From: Pseudomonas sp. MN1F
GTDB taxonomy: Bacteria; Pseudomonadota; Gammaproteobacteria; Pseudomonadales; Pseudomonadaceae
DNA: 64,000 nt
Direction: 5' to 3'
Assembly: GCF_009391885.1 (NCBI RefSeq)
Contig: NZ_VZII01000058.1
Coordinates: forward strand, 62,001 to 126,000
Position numbers and translations under genes: made by a program. How positions within the stretch are numbered: the stretch's first letter is position 1; the number at the start of each line of letters is the position of its first letter. Positions 36,759-44,308 of this stretch are shown in pieces. The notes under the pieces are model-generated. The model had not been told where the DNA came from. It saw only the letters and a program-made list of their open reading frames with translations, and did not search any database.

Positions 36759-39473
36759 TCAGGGGCGCGCCCACGAGTTGAAGCTGCCGACCCGGGCGAA
36801 GCGGTTCAGCGGCAGCAGGTCATGCAGCGCCGTCTGGTAATGCTCCAGGTTGATGAACTGCCAGGAGTTGATGCGCGGTAGGGAATAGAGGTTGGTGACC
36901 TGGCGCAAGGTGCGCAAGGCCGGCAGGTGCTGGTCGACCACCGCAGTGAGCAGCGCGGGCCCGGTGAGCCGGCTGAGGCGGCTGGCATAGTGGTAGAAGC
37001 CTTGCGGATCCTCGCGCCGGCTCGGCCGGTGGTCGTAGAAGTCCGCCTCGTTCAGGTAGCGGGTACGCATTTCCTCGGAGATCGCCAGCAATGTCGGGTT
37101 GCCAGGGTGGCTGCCGATGAAGCTGGTGTTGTAGAGGCAATTCATGCTGAGCGCTTCATTGGACTGGGGCGGTGCCAACAGCAGGCCATCCGGCATGGCG
37201 AGCAGAGGCACCTGATCGATGTGCTCGCCGGGCTCGCCGGGTGCCAGCAAGGTATCGTCGACATCCATGTACAACCCCCCTTCATGGTGCAACATCGGAT
37301 AGCGCAGCACGTCCGACGCCGAGGAGAAGTTGCTGGCCACCCCGCCGTTGCCGTCCAGGGCTGCCTGGTACTGCGTGTGGTAGGGACCTTGGCGGAATTC
37401 GCGGAAGAACGGCTGTTCCTCAAGCGGCAGTACCTGCAGGGCTGGCGCCTGCTCGGTGAGCAAGCGCAGGTTCTCGGCGTAGGCGGTGGGCGCTGCGTTG
37501 GACAGGAACAGGCGTATGCCGTAGTCACTGTCGGCCAGGCGCGCGGCATTGTTGGCCAGGTTATTGATCAGGCTCTGGCTGATCACCCGGTCGCCCACCC
37601 ACAGGCAGCTGATCTGCCTGGGTATCGGCGTGCTCTGCGGCGTCAGGCCAGGCAGTTCGACCGGTAACGGCAACTCGACGCCCAGGGCGCGCAGGCTGCT
37701 AATACGCATGGCATCGTCGACTGCACGCGGGGTAGCCAGGGGATGCAGGTGAGCGCTCCCTGGGCGGGCAACGTAACCCACGGGATCGACCTCATTGATA
37801 TCGCGATCGTTGATGAATACGTCCGCCTCCATGTCGTAGATCACTTGGGCTTGGTAGCCGTCGATGGCTGTGTTGAGCAAGTCCGGGCCGCCGTCGTAAC
37901 GAGGGACGCGGATCACCGAATCGGCAATCGCCTGGTCACCGCCTGGCAAGGGCGCGATTGGGTCATGGATGTGGAAGTAAGGCGCCACATCGATGTCCGG
38001 CAGGTGCGGTGCCATCAGCGGGCTCAACGGGTAGCCGTACTGCTCGTTGATGCGGCTGGGCGTTACGAAACGCTCGCTTTTGGTGGTGAAGAGCACTTTG
38101 CCCCTGGCTGCGCCATGCACGATCAGGGGCAGGGCGTTGAGCAGGCCCCAGGTGATATTGGCGACACCGTCCTGTTTGTCCTGCAGGTGCTTGCCGTTGA
38201 TTGCCTGGTCCAGGCCAAGGCCGAGCTGGGCAATGCCACCCAGGGCAAGCAGCGGTGCCAGGCCCGGCACCACCAGGCTCAGCGGTGCCACCAGATTGAG
38301 TGTGGTGGCCAGGTAGCCGCGCCAGCGTGCCTTGGTGATCTCGCTGTCGGCGGTGATGATGAAGTCGGCATCGTCGTAGCTGCGCTGGCGTTGCCGCTCG
38401 GCCAGCGCCTGGAACAGGTCACCGGTAATCCTGGGGTTGTACTTGCCAGGCCGGTAGTTCACATAAGTCTGGGGTGACCAGACGCCATCGTCGTTGAAAA
38501 AGCCGTGTTCCGGCGGCAGGCGATGGCTGTGCGGGTATTCGGCCAAACCCTCCAGTGCGGTGTCCAGGCCACTGAAGTCCAGGCCCTGAGGGCCATCGGC
38601 CAATCTGAAGTGCTGCCTGAGTGCCTGGCGCCGGGCGGGGTCCTTGCATTGCTGGCCGACCCAGTCCTTGAGCAGCGTTTCGCTGGTGAACTCCAGTAGC
38701 GGTGCGCTGTTGCCCGGGGCGTAGAGCAGCGTCAGGTCGGTGCTGGCGTCGTTGATGTACAGCAGGTCGCTTGCCGCGTAGCCATAGATGCTCAGGGTGC
38801 TCAGGCGCAGGCCTTTGCCTCTGGGCAGCAGATCGGCGGCGCGCCAGGCCAGTTGGCGCCCGGCATCGCTGAGGCTGCCTTGCTCGACCTGAAGGTTGCA
38901 GGCGGTGACGAAACTGAGCTTGCAGGACAACCGATAGCTCTTTAGATGATTGTCCCAGTAGCTGTCGAGCATGGTCCTGAACGGCGCCTGGAAGTCCAGT
39001 TGCTCGATGAACTGCTGGAATGCCTCGGCGCTGATCGGCAGGTGTGTCGAGGTGTCATAACGGGTCGGCTCGGTGCGCCTGAACAAGCCGTTGAACACGG
39101 AATGCTCGGCACCATAGTGATTGAACCCGGGGGCGGGGAGGGTTTCGACGAGTCGAATCGACCCTGTGGGCAGGGTGCCGGCCCAAGGCGCGGCAATCAG
39201 CGCACCGAACAGATCGTTGTTCGACTCGCCCTGCCAGTTGCCCAGCAGGGCCTGGACCAGGTCTTGTCGTTGGGTGACGGCGGCCAGGTGGCCACCCTCG
39301 CCATCGGCGCGGTAGTGCAGCGTCACCACGTCGATCTGTCGCGGGTCCAGGTCGAAGCCACGTTGCGCGAGCCATGCGCGGATCAGGCGGTTGGCTTCGC
39401 GATCCGGGCGCGGGAGGTTGCTCAGATGGTCGCGGACGTACTGCACGCCGCTGGCATTGATGTTACCGGACAT
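36759..39473 (-). CDS. Putative toxin with TcdA/TcdB-type glycosyltransferase domain
   Basis: The 904-residue protein has no Sec signal. Residues 1-370 resemble the N-terminal region of large Pseudomonas dermonecrotic-toxin-like proteins (DUF6543-type; by recollection, not searched). Residues about 380-460 hold two hydrophobic segments (LVAPLSLVVPGLAPLLAL, then WGLLNALPLIV). Residues about 615-880 look like a glycosyltransferase of the TcdB type: Trp625 in CLWVGD, SDVLR with Asp721 and Arg724, and GGLYMDVDD with a DxD at 737-739. The Arg-to-DxD distance of 13 equals that in TcdB. It follows the FlhB-like gene by 69 nt on the same strand. Sugar donor, target and secretion route are unknown. 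Confidence 0.72.
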   Translation of the reverse strand: MSGNINASGVQYVRDHLSNLPRPDREANRLIRAWLAQRGFDLDPRQIDVVTLHYRADGEGGHLAAVTQRQDLVQALLGNWQGESNNDLFGALIAAPWAGTLPTGSIRLVETLPAPGFNHYGAEHSVFNGLFRRTEPTRYDTSTHLPISAEAFQQFIEQLDFQAPFRTMLDSYWDNHLKSYRLSCKLSFVTACNLQVEQGSLSDAGRQLAWRAADLLPRGKGLRLSTLSIYGYAASDLLYINDASTDLTLLYAPGNSAPLLEFTSETLLKDWVGQQCKDPARRQALRQHFRLADGPQGLDFSGLDTALEGLAEYPHSHRLPPEHGFFNDDGVWSPQTYVNYRPGKYNPRITGDLFQALAERQRQRSYDDADFIITADSEITKARWRGYLATTLNLVAPLSLVVPGLAPLLALGGIAQLGLGLDQAINGKHLQDKQDGVANITWGLLNALPLIVHGAARGKVLFTTKSERFVTPSRINEQYGYPLSPLMAPHLPDIDVAPYFHIHDPIAPLPGGDQAIADSVIRVPRYDGGPDLLNTAIDGYQAQVIYDMEADVFINDRDINEVDPVGYVARPGSAHLHPLATPRAVDDAMRISSLRALGVELPLPVELPGLTPQSTPIPRQISCLWVGDRVISQSLINNLANNAARLADSDYGIRLFLSNAAPTAYAENLRLLTEQAPALQVLPLEEQPFFREFRQGPYHTQYQAALDGNGGVASNFSSASDVLRYPMLHHEGGLYMDVDDTLLAPGEPGEHIDQVPLLAMPDGLLLAPPQSNEALSMNCLYNTSFIGSHPGNPTLLAISEEMRTRYLNEADFYDHRPSRREDPQGFYHYASRLSRLTGPALLTAVVDQHLPALRTLRQVTNLYSLPRINSWQFINLEHYQTALHDLLPLNRFARVGSFNSWARP

Positions 39474-39542
39474 AGGTATGGCCTTGCTTGCGGAGGAGCT
39501 GGCAAGGCTGCTACGTGGTGACCGGCTAACGGTGGTAGATAT

Positions 39543-39884
39543 CTAGCGAACCCGGCCAGGCGGCAGGTGCAGCAGGTCGGGGGTGATATCACGTTCGCCA
39601 GGTGGCTCGTCGTTGAAGCCGACCGGCACCTTGCCGCGCAATTGCCAGGCAAAGGCGATGATTTCGGCAATGGTCAGGTACAGCGCTTCGGGGATCTGCT
39701 CACCCAGTTCAAGTCGCGCCAGCAACCGCACCAGCTCGGCGTTTTCGTAGATCGGCACTTCGTGCTCGCGGGCCAGGGCCAGAATCGCCTCGGCCAGCTC
39801 GTCGTCACCCTTGGCGGTCAGCGTGGGGGCCTGCTGGCCGTCGTAGTTCAGGGCGATGGCCTGGCGCGGTTGCTTGTCGATCAT
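39543..39884 (-). CDS. FlhB C-terminal-domain protein (FhlB/YlqH type)
   Basis: The 113-residue protein matches only the FlhB cytoplasmic domain after its cleavage site: IALNYDGQQAPTLTAKGDDELAEAIL aligns with the segment after NPTH in FlhB of this window (VALQYDPEKGGVAPLLVAKG). It lacks membrane segments and the NPTH motif. Such proteins can substitute for or modulate the FlhB switch domain in other bacteria. Its start overlaps the FliK-like stop by four bases (ATGA), so both are translated together. Confidence 0.88.
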   Translation of the reverse strand: MIDKQPRQAIALNYDGQQAPTLTAKGDDELAEAILALAREHEVPIYENAELVRLLARLELGEQIPEALYLTIAEIIAFAWQLRGKVPVGFNDEPPGERDITPDLLHLPPGRVR

Positions 39885-41440
39885 GCGGTTTCATCCACCC
39901 AACGTTGTTCCACCCGCGTGCGCGGGCCCTGTGGCGGGATGCCGAGGTGGCATTCCAGGTCGCCGACTTCCAGGCCACGGGCAAGCAGGCGCTCGCGCAG
40001 TTCGCCGAGCTGGCTGCCGATCAGCCGGGCGGTCTGTTCGCGCTCGGCCCACAGTTGGCCGGACAAGCGCTCCTGGTTCAGTTGTGCCTGGACCTGCAAA
40101 GGGCCCAGTGGCGCCAGGTCGAACGCCAGGTCGATCCGCCACAGGGCCTGCAAGGGGGCTTGCTGTTCGCGCTGCTGGCGCTCGGCCTGCTGCTCCGGGG
40201 TTTCTTCGCGCTGCAGCTTCACTTGCAAGGGAATGAACTCCTGGCCATGGCGGATCGGCACTTCGGTTTGCCAGGTGGTCTGCAGGTTGCCGTTATCCAG
40301 CGTGCCGGATTGCTGCAGGCTGCTCAGGGCGTGGCTCTGCAGGCGCGAGATGGCGGCGGCGGCCAGGCGCAGCAGTTGTTGCAGATCGCCTTCGTTCTCC
40401 ATTGCTTGCAACAGCCGGGAGGGCAGCGGGAATGCGCCGGGTAGCGTCCTCGGGCTGACCCGGTCGAGCATGCCCAATGCACCACGGGCCATGGCCGGCA
40501 GCACTTGCACCAGGGGCGTGGTGGCGATCACCGGGCTGTTTGGCGCGGCCATCGAAGCCTGCGCCACCAACCTCACCAGCTGCGCCTTGAGGTCGGTGAC
40601 CACGCTGGCGCCAAGGCCGCCGAGCAGTTTGGCCTCCAGGAAGGCACCGCTGTTGTTCAGGGCCTGGGCGAGGGTTTTGCCGTCACTGAGCTGGCGGGCA
40701 TCCGGCAGGTTGGCCAGCAGGCTGTTGGCGGTGCTGCGCAGTTCGCCGTCGCTGCTCGGGCTGTTGGCAAGCTGCTGCAACGCACTGAGCAGGCCAGGCA
40801 AGGAGGCCTGACGGCCTTGCTGGGCAAGCAACTGCTGGGCGATGTTCAATTGCTCCTGGCGCCCGCTGAGCGGCACGAAACGCAGCGACTGATCGCCTTG
40901 CACCAGGGCGCTGAGCAGGCTGCCGATCGGCAGCGGGCGCGGGCTGTCGACGGCCAGCGTGGCGCCGGCCTGGGCGGTGTTGAGCAGGCTGACCAGTGAG
41001 CGGAAGCTGGCCGCTTCGCCCGCCGCTTGGGGCAGAGGCTGGTTGGTCAGGACCTTGCCCTGCAGCAGGGTGCCGACCGGCACCTTGCTGGTGTCCAGTT
41101 GGGTGAGGGTGGCGATATTGCTGGCGCTGGCTTGCTGCACCATCACGGCCAGCCGATTGCTTTCCGGCTGGCTGACGGTGAACTGGCTGCCTTGCGGGAT
41201 CGGCTGGTTGGCAGTGGCCTGGACCTGGGTCTGGCTGCCGCTGGCCTGAATCACTTGCAGCACCAGCTGGAAGGTACTGCCGCTCTGGCGCATCGTCAGC
41301 ACTTCGGCCTGAGCGGTCTCGCCCGGTTTGAGCAGGCCCGGCTGCGCCTGGGTCAGGTTGAGCAGTTCACCGGTCAGCTGTGCCTTGAGCGCCTGGGGAT
41401 TGATGGCGGTTTGTGCGCCGAGACTATTGATTTCAGTCAT
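39881..41440 (-). CDS. FliK-like hook-length control paralogue
   Basis: The 519-residue protein has a Gln/Leu/Ala-rich body and a C-terminal Flg_hook-type domain at about residues 435-510 (LGPLQVQAQLNQERLSGQLW; then LGELRERLLARGLEVG), the part by which FliK touches FlhB. The start ATG was chosen at MTEINSLGAQ; the frame stays open far upstream only because it runs antisense to ccmA. Together with the FlhB-like gene it makes a coupled pair similar to pairs seen beside ccm genes in other pseudomonads. Its job next to the true FliK is unknown. Confidence 0.82.
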   Translation of the reverse strand: MTEINSLGAQTAINPQALKAQLTGELLNLTQAQPGLLKPGETAQAEVLTMRQSGSTFQLVLQVIQASGSQTQVQATANQPIPQGSQFTVSQPESNRLAVMVQQASASNIATLTQLDTSKVPVGTLLQGKVLTNQPLPQAAGEAASFRSLVSLLNTAQAGATLAVDSPRPLPIGSLLSALVQGDQSLRFVPLSGRQEQLNIAQQLLAQQGRQASLPGLLSALQQLANSPSSDGELRSTANSLLANLPDARQLSDGKTLAQALNNSGAFLEAKLLGGLGASVVTDLKAQLVRLVAQASMAAPNSPVIATTPLVQVLPAMARGALGMLDRVSPRTLPGAFPLPSRLLQAMENEGDLQQLLRLAAAAISRLQSHALSSLQQSGTLDNGNLQTTWQTEVPIRHGQEFIPLQVKLQREETPEQQAERQQREQQAPLQALWRIDLAFDLAPLGPLQVQAQLNQERLSGQLWAEREQTARLIGSQLGELRERLLARGLEVGDLECHLGIPPQGPRTRVEQRWVDETA

Positions 41441-41572
41441 GATTGTATACAACCTGTGGAACCCGCCCTCTTGGCAGCGTGGCAGCACATGTAATAATGC
41501 CTGCCGCCTGTCACTGCCAGTATAACGGCAGCGAGGTGGGCGACTTGAGAAGCATCTAGATAAGGCGAATCC

Positions 41573-42205
41573 GTGACCCTTCACCTCCAAGCCGTGGGCC
41601 TGGCCTGCGAGCGCGACTGGCGCCTGTTGTTCGAGCACCTCGATTTCGAGCTGCGCCCCGGCGACATGCTGCAGATCAGCGGCCCCAACGGCAGTGGCAA
41701 AACCAGCCTGCTGCGCCTGTTGGCCGGGCTGATGCAGCCTACTGCCGGGCGGATCCTGCTGGGTGGCCAGCCGCTTGGCGAACAGCGCCATGCCCTGGCC
41801 AGCATCCTGCTGTGGATCGGCCACGCGGCTGGCATCAAGGACCTGCTCACGGCGCAGGAGAACCTCACCTGGCTCTGTGCCCTGCACCAACCGGCTACCC
41901 CTGAAGCCATCTGGTCGGCACTCGAAGCGGTCGGTTTGCGCGGCTTCGAAGATGTCCCCTGCCATACCCTGTCCGCCGGCCAGCAGCGCCGCGTGGCCCT
42001 GGCCCGGCTGCACCTGGACAGCCCGCCGCTGTGGATCCTCGACGAACCCTTCACCGCCCTCGACAAGCAAGGCGTGGCCCAGCTCGAAGCGCATTTGGCC
42101 ACCCACTGCGAACAAGGCGGCACGGTGGTGCTGACCACGCACCACACGCTGGAGCGCAAGCCGTCCGGCTACCGGGAACTCAATCTGGGGCAATGGGCGG
42201 CATGA
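41573..42205 (+). CDS. ccmA: Cytochrome c biogenesis ATP-binding protein CcmA
   Basis: ATPase subunit of the CcmABCD complex that releases holo-CcmE for heme transfer. The 210 residues show Walker A GPNGSGKTSLLRLL, signature LSAGQQRRVALARL and Walker B LWILDEPFTALD. GTG start with AAGG upstream. Its stop overlaps ccmB by four bases. It opens a nine-gene operon of type I cytochrome c maturation; it is divergent from the FliK-like gene across 132 nt. Confidence 0.96.
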   Translation: MTLHLQAVGLACERDWRLLFEHLDFELRPGDMLQISGPNGSGKTSLLRLLAGLMQPTAGRILLGGQPLGEQRHALASILLWIGHAAGIKDLLTAQENLTWLCALHQPATPEAIWSALEAVGLRGFEDVPCHTLSAGQQRRVALARLHLDSPPLWILDEPFTALDKQGVAQLEAHLATHCEQGGTVVLTTHHTLERKPSGYRELNLGQWAA

Positions 42206-42870
42206 GCGTATTCATTCTGTTGCTGCGCCGTGAAGCGCGCCTGCTGTTCCGCCGCCCGGCGGAGCTGGCCAACCCGCTGGTGTTCTTCGCCATCGTCGTG
42301 GCGCTGTTCCCGCTGGCGGTTGGGCCGGAAAGCCAATTGTTGCAAACCTTGTCGCCTGGACTGGTCTGGGTCGCGGCCTTGCTGGCCGTGCTGCTGTCGC
42401 TCGACGGCCTGTTCCGCAGCGATTTCGAGGACGGTTCGCTGGAGCAGTGGGTGCTGTCACCGCACCCGCTGGCCATGCTGGTGCTGGCCAAGGTGCTGGC
42501 ACACTGGATCTTTTCCGGGCTGGCGCTGGTATTGTTGGCGCCATTGCTGGCGCTGATGCTGGGCTTGCCCAGCCACTGCCTGCCGGTGCTGCTCGGCTCA
42601 CTGCTGCTGGGCACGCCGGTGTTGAGCTTGCTGGGCGCGGTTGGCGCTGCGCTGACGGTCGGTCTCAAGCGCGGTGGTTTGTTACTGGCGCTGCTGATTC
42701 TGCCGTTGTATATCCCTGTATTGATCCTGGGCAGTGGTGCGTTGCAGGCGGCATTGCAGAATATGCCTGCGACCGGCCATCTGCTCTGGCTCGCCAGCCT
42801 GACAGCCCTGGCCGTCACCCTGGCGCCCTTTGCGATAGCGGCCGGCCTGAAGATCAGCGTCGGTGAATAA
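42202..42870 (+). CDS. ccmB: Heme exporter protein CcmB
   Basis: Membrane subunit of the CcmAB transporter. The 222-residue protein has six hydrophobic segments and a basic N-terminus (MSVFILLLRREARLLFRRPAE). The start overlaps the ccmA stop. A hairpin without T tract separates it from ccmC. Confidence 0.95.
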   Translation: MSVFILLLRREARLLFRRPAELANPLVFFAIVVALFPLAVGPESQLLQTLSPGLVWVAALLAVLLSLDGLFRSDFEDGSLEQWVLSPHPLAMLVLAKVLAHWIFSGLALVLLAPLLALMLGLPSHCLPVLLGSLLLGTPVLSLLGAVGAALTVGLKRGGLLLALLILPLYIPVLILGSGALQAALQNMPATGHLLWLASLTALAVTLAPFAIAAGLKISVGE

Positions 42871-42876
42871 CGAGTC

Positions 42877-42894
42877 CCGGGCTTTCAAGCCCGG
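42877..42894 (+). other. Short hairpin between ccmB and ccmC
   Basis: CCGGGCTT and AAGCCCGG form an 8-bp stem with a 2-nt loop in the 36-nt gap. There is no T tract, so it is unlikely to terminate; it may affect mRNA processing or ccmC translation. Confidence 0.5.
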
Positions 42895-42906
42895 CTAATA
42901 CCCTGG

Positions 42907-43683
42907 ATGTACCTGATGAAAATTAGCTGGACGTGGTTCCACAAACTGGGTTCGCCGAAATGGTTCTATGCCATCAGCGGCCGCATGCTGCCATGGCTGG
43001 CCGTTTCCGCCGTGCTGCTGCTGGTCACCGGCGTGGTCTGGGGCCTGGCTTTCGCCCCCGAGGACTACCAGCAGGGCAATAGCTTCCGCATCATCTATAT
43101 CCATGTGCCGGCGGCGATGCTGGCGCAGTCCTGCTATGTACTGCTGGCGGTGGCCGGCGTGGTGGGGTTGGTGTGGAAGATGAAACTGGCCGATGTCGCC
43201 CTGCAATGCGCAGCGCCCATCGGCGCCTGGATGACCGCCGTGGCGCTGGTCACCGGGGCCATCTGGGGCAAGCCGACCTGGGGCAGCTGGTGGGTCTGGG
43301 ACGCACGGCTGACCTCGATGCTGATCCTGCTGTTCCTGTACTTCGGCATCATTGCCCTGGGCCAGGCCATCAGCAACCGCGACAGCGCGGCCAAGGCCTG
43401 CGCGGTGCTGGCCATCGTCGGCGTGATCAACATCCCGATCATCAAGTACTCGGTGGAGTGGTGGAATACCCTGCACCAGGGCGCCACCTTCACCCTCACC
43501 GAAAAACCGGCGATGCCGGCCGAGATGTGGCTGCCGCTGTTGTGCACGGCGCTGGGCTTCTACTGCTTCTTCGGTGCCGTGCTGCTGCTGCGCATGCGCC
43601 TTGAGGTACTCAAGCGCGAGGCCCGCGCCAGTTGGGTCAAGGATGAAGTGATGAACAGCCTGGGGCGGAGGGCCGTGCGATGA
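42907..43683 (+). CDS. ccmC: Heme-handling protein CcmC
   Basis: Inner-membrane protein that loads heme on CcmE. The 258 residues (255 if the second ATG is used) contain six membrane helices and the WWD heme motif in WGSWWVWDARLTS, with flanking conserved His residues (YIHVPAAM). The end overlaps ccmD by four bases. Confidence 0.96.
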   Translation: MYLMKISWTWFHKLGSPKWFYAISGRMLPWLAVSAVLLLVTGVVWGLAFAPEDYQQGNSFRIIYIHVPAAMLAQSCYVLLAVAGVVGLVWKMKLADVALQCAAPIGAWMTAVALVTGAIWGKPTWGSWWVWDARLTSMLILLFLYFGIIALGQAISNRDSAAKACAVLAIVGVINIPIIKYSVEWWNTLHQGATFTLTEKPAMPAEMWLPLLCTALGFYCFFGAVLLLRMRLEVLKREARASWVKDEVMNSLGRRAVR

Positions 43684-43856
43684 GTTTCGCTTCCTTCGGC
43701 GATTTTCTCGCCATGGGCCACCATGCCCTGTATGTCTGGTCGGCTTATGGCATCTGCCTGGCGGTGTTGGCGCTGAATGTCGCCACACCGTTGTTGGCCC
43801 GCCGTCGCTACCTGCAAGATGAGGCGCGCCGTTTGCGCCGGGAGAACAACCAGTGA
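43680..43856 (+). CDS. ccmD: Small membrane protein CcmD
   Basis: A 58-residue protein too short for most gene calls: a N-terminal FGDFLAMGHHALYVW block, one membrane helix (about 16-40) and a basic, Arg-rich cytoplasmic tail ending RRENNQ. CcmD helps release holo-CcmE from the ABC complex. It overlaps ccmC and ccmE by four bases each, so the gene is fixed by coupling on both sides. Confidence 0.93.
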   Translation: MSFASFGDFLAMGHHALYVWSAYGICLAVLALNVATPLLARRRYLQDEARRLRRENNQ

Positions 43857-44308
43857 ATCCGCAGCGCAAGAAACGCCTGTTCATTATCCTCGGCCTGCTG
43901 GCCGGGGTTGCGGTTGCCGTCGGCTTTGCCTTGAGCGCCCTGCAGCAGAACATCAACCTGTTCTACACACCGACCCAGATCGCCAACGGCGAAGCGCCGC
44001 TGGACACGCGCATCCGCGCCGGTGGCATGGTCGAGAAGGGCTCGGTGCAGCGTTCCTCCGATTCGCTCGATGTGCGTTTCGTGGTCACCGACTTCAACAA
44101 GTCCGTGCCCATCACCTACCGCGGCATCCTGCCGGACCTGTTCCGTGAAGGGCAGGGCATCGTTGCCCTCGGCAAGCTCAACGGCGATGGCGTGGTGGTG
44201 GCCGACGAAGTGCTGGCCAAGCACGACGAGAAGTACATGCCACCGGAGGTCACCAAGGCCCTGAAGGAAAGCGGCCAGGCGGCCCGCGGTGCGGAGGCCA
44301 AGCCATGA
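43853..44308 (+). CDS. ccmE: Periplasmic heme chaperone CcmE
   Basis: Membrane-anchored periplasmic chaperone that binds heme covalently and passes it to CcmF. The 151-residue protein has one N-terminal helix (about 9-28), an OB-fold domain and the heme-binding His124 with Tyr128 in LAKHDEKYMPPEV. GTG start overlapping ccmD. Confidence 0.96.
   Translation: MNPQRKKRLFIILGLLAGVAVAVGFALSALQQNINLFYTPTQIANGEAPLDTRIRAGGMVEKGSVQRSSDSLDVRFVVTDFNKSVPITYRGILPDLFREGQGIVALGKLNGDGVVVADEVLAKHDEKYMPPEVTKALKESGQAARGAEAKP

Noticed and set aside
39508..39524. GG-N10-GC on the minus strand before the toxin-like gene, possible sigma-54 promoter
   Set aside because: Only the invariant dinucleotides match; surrounding bases (GGTCACC, GTAGC) do not fit the consensus, and such pairs arise by chance.
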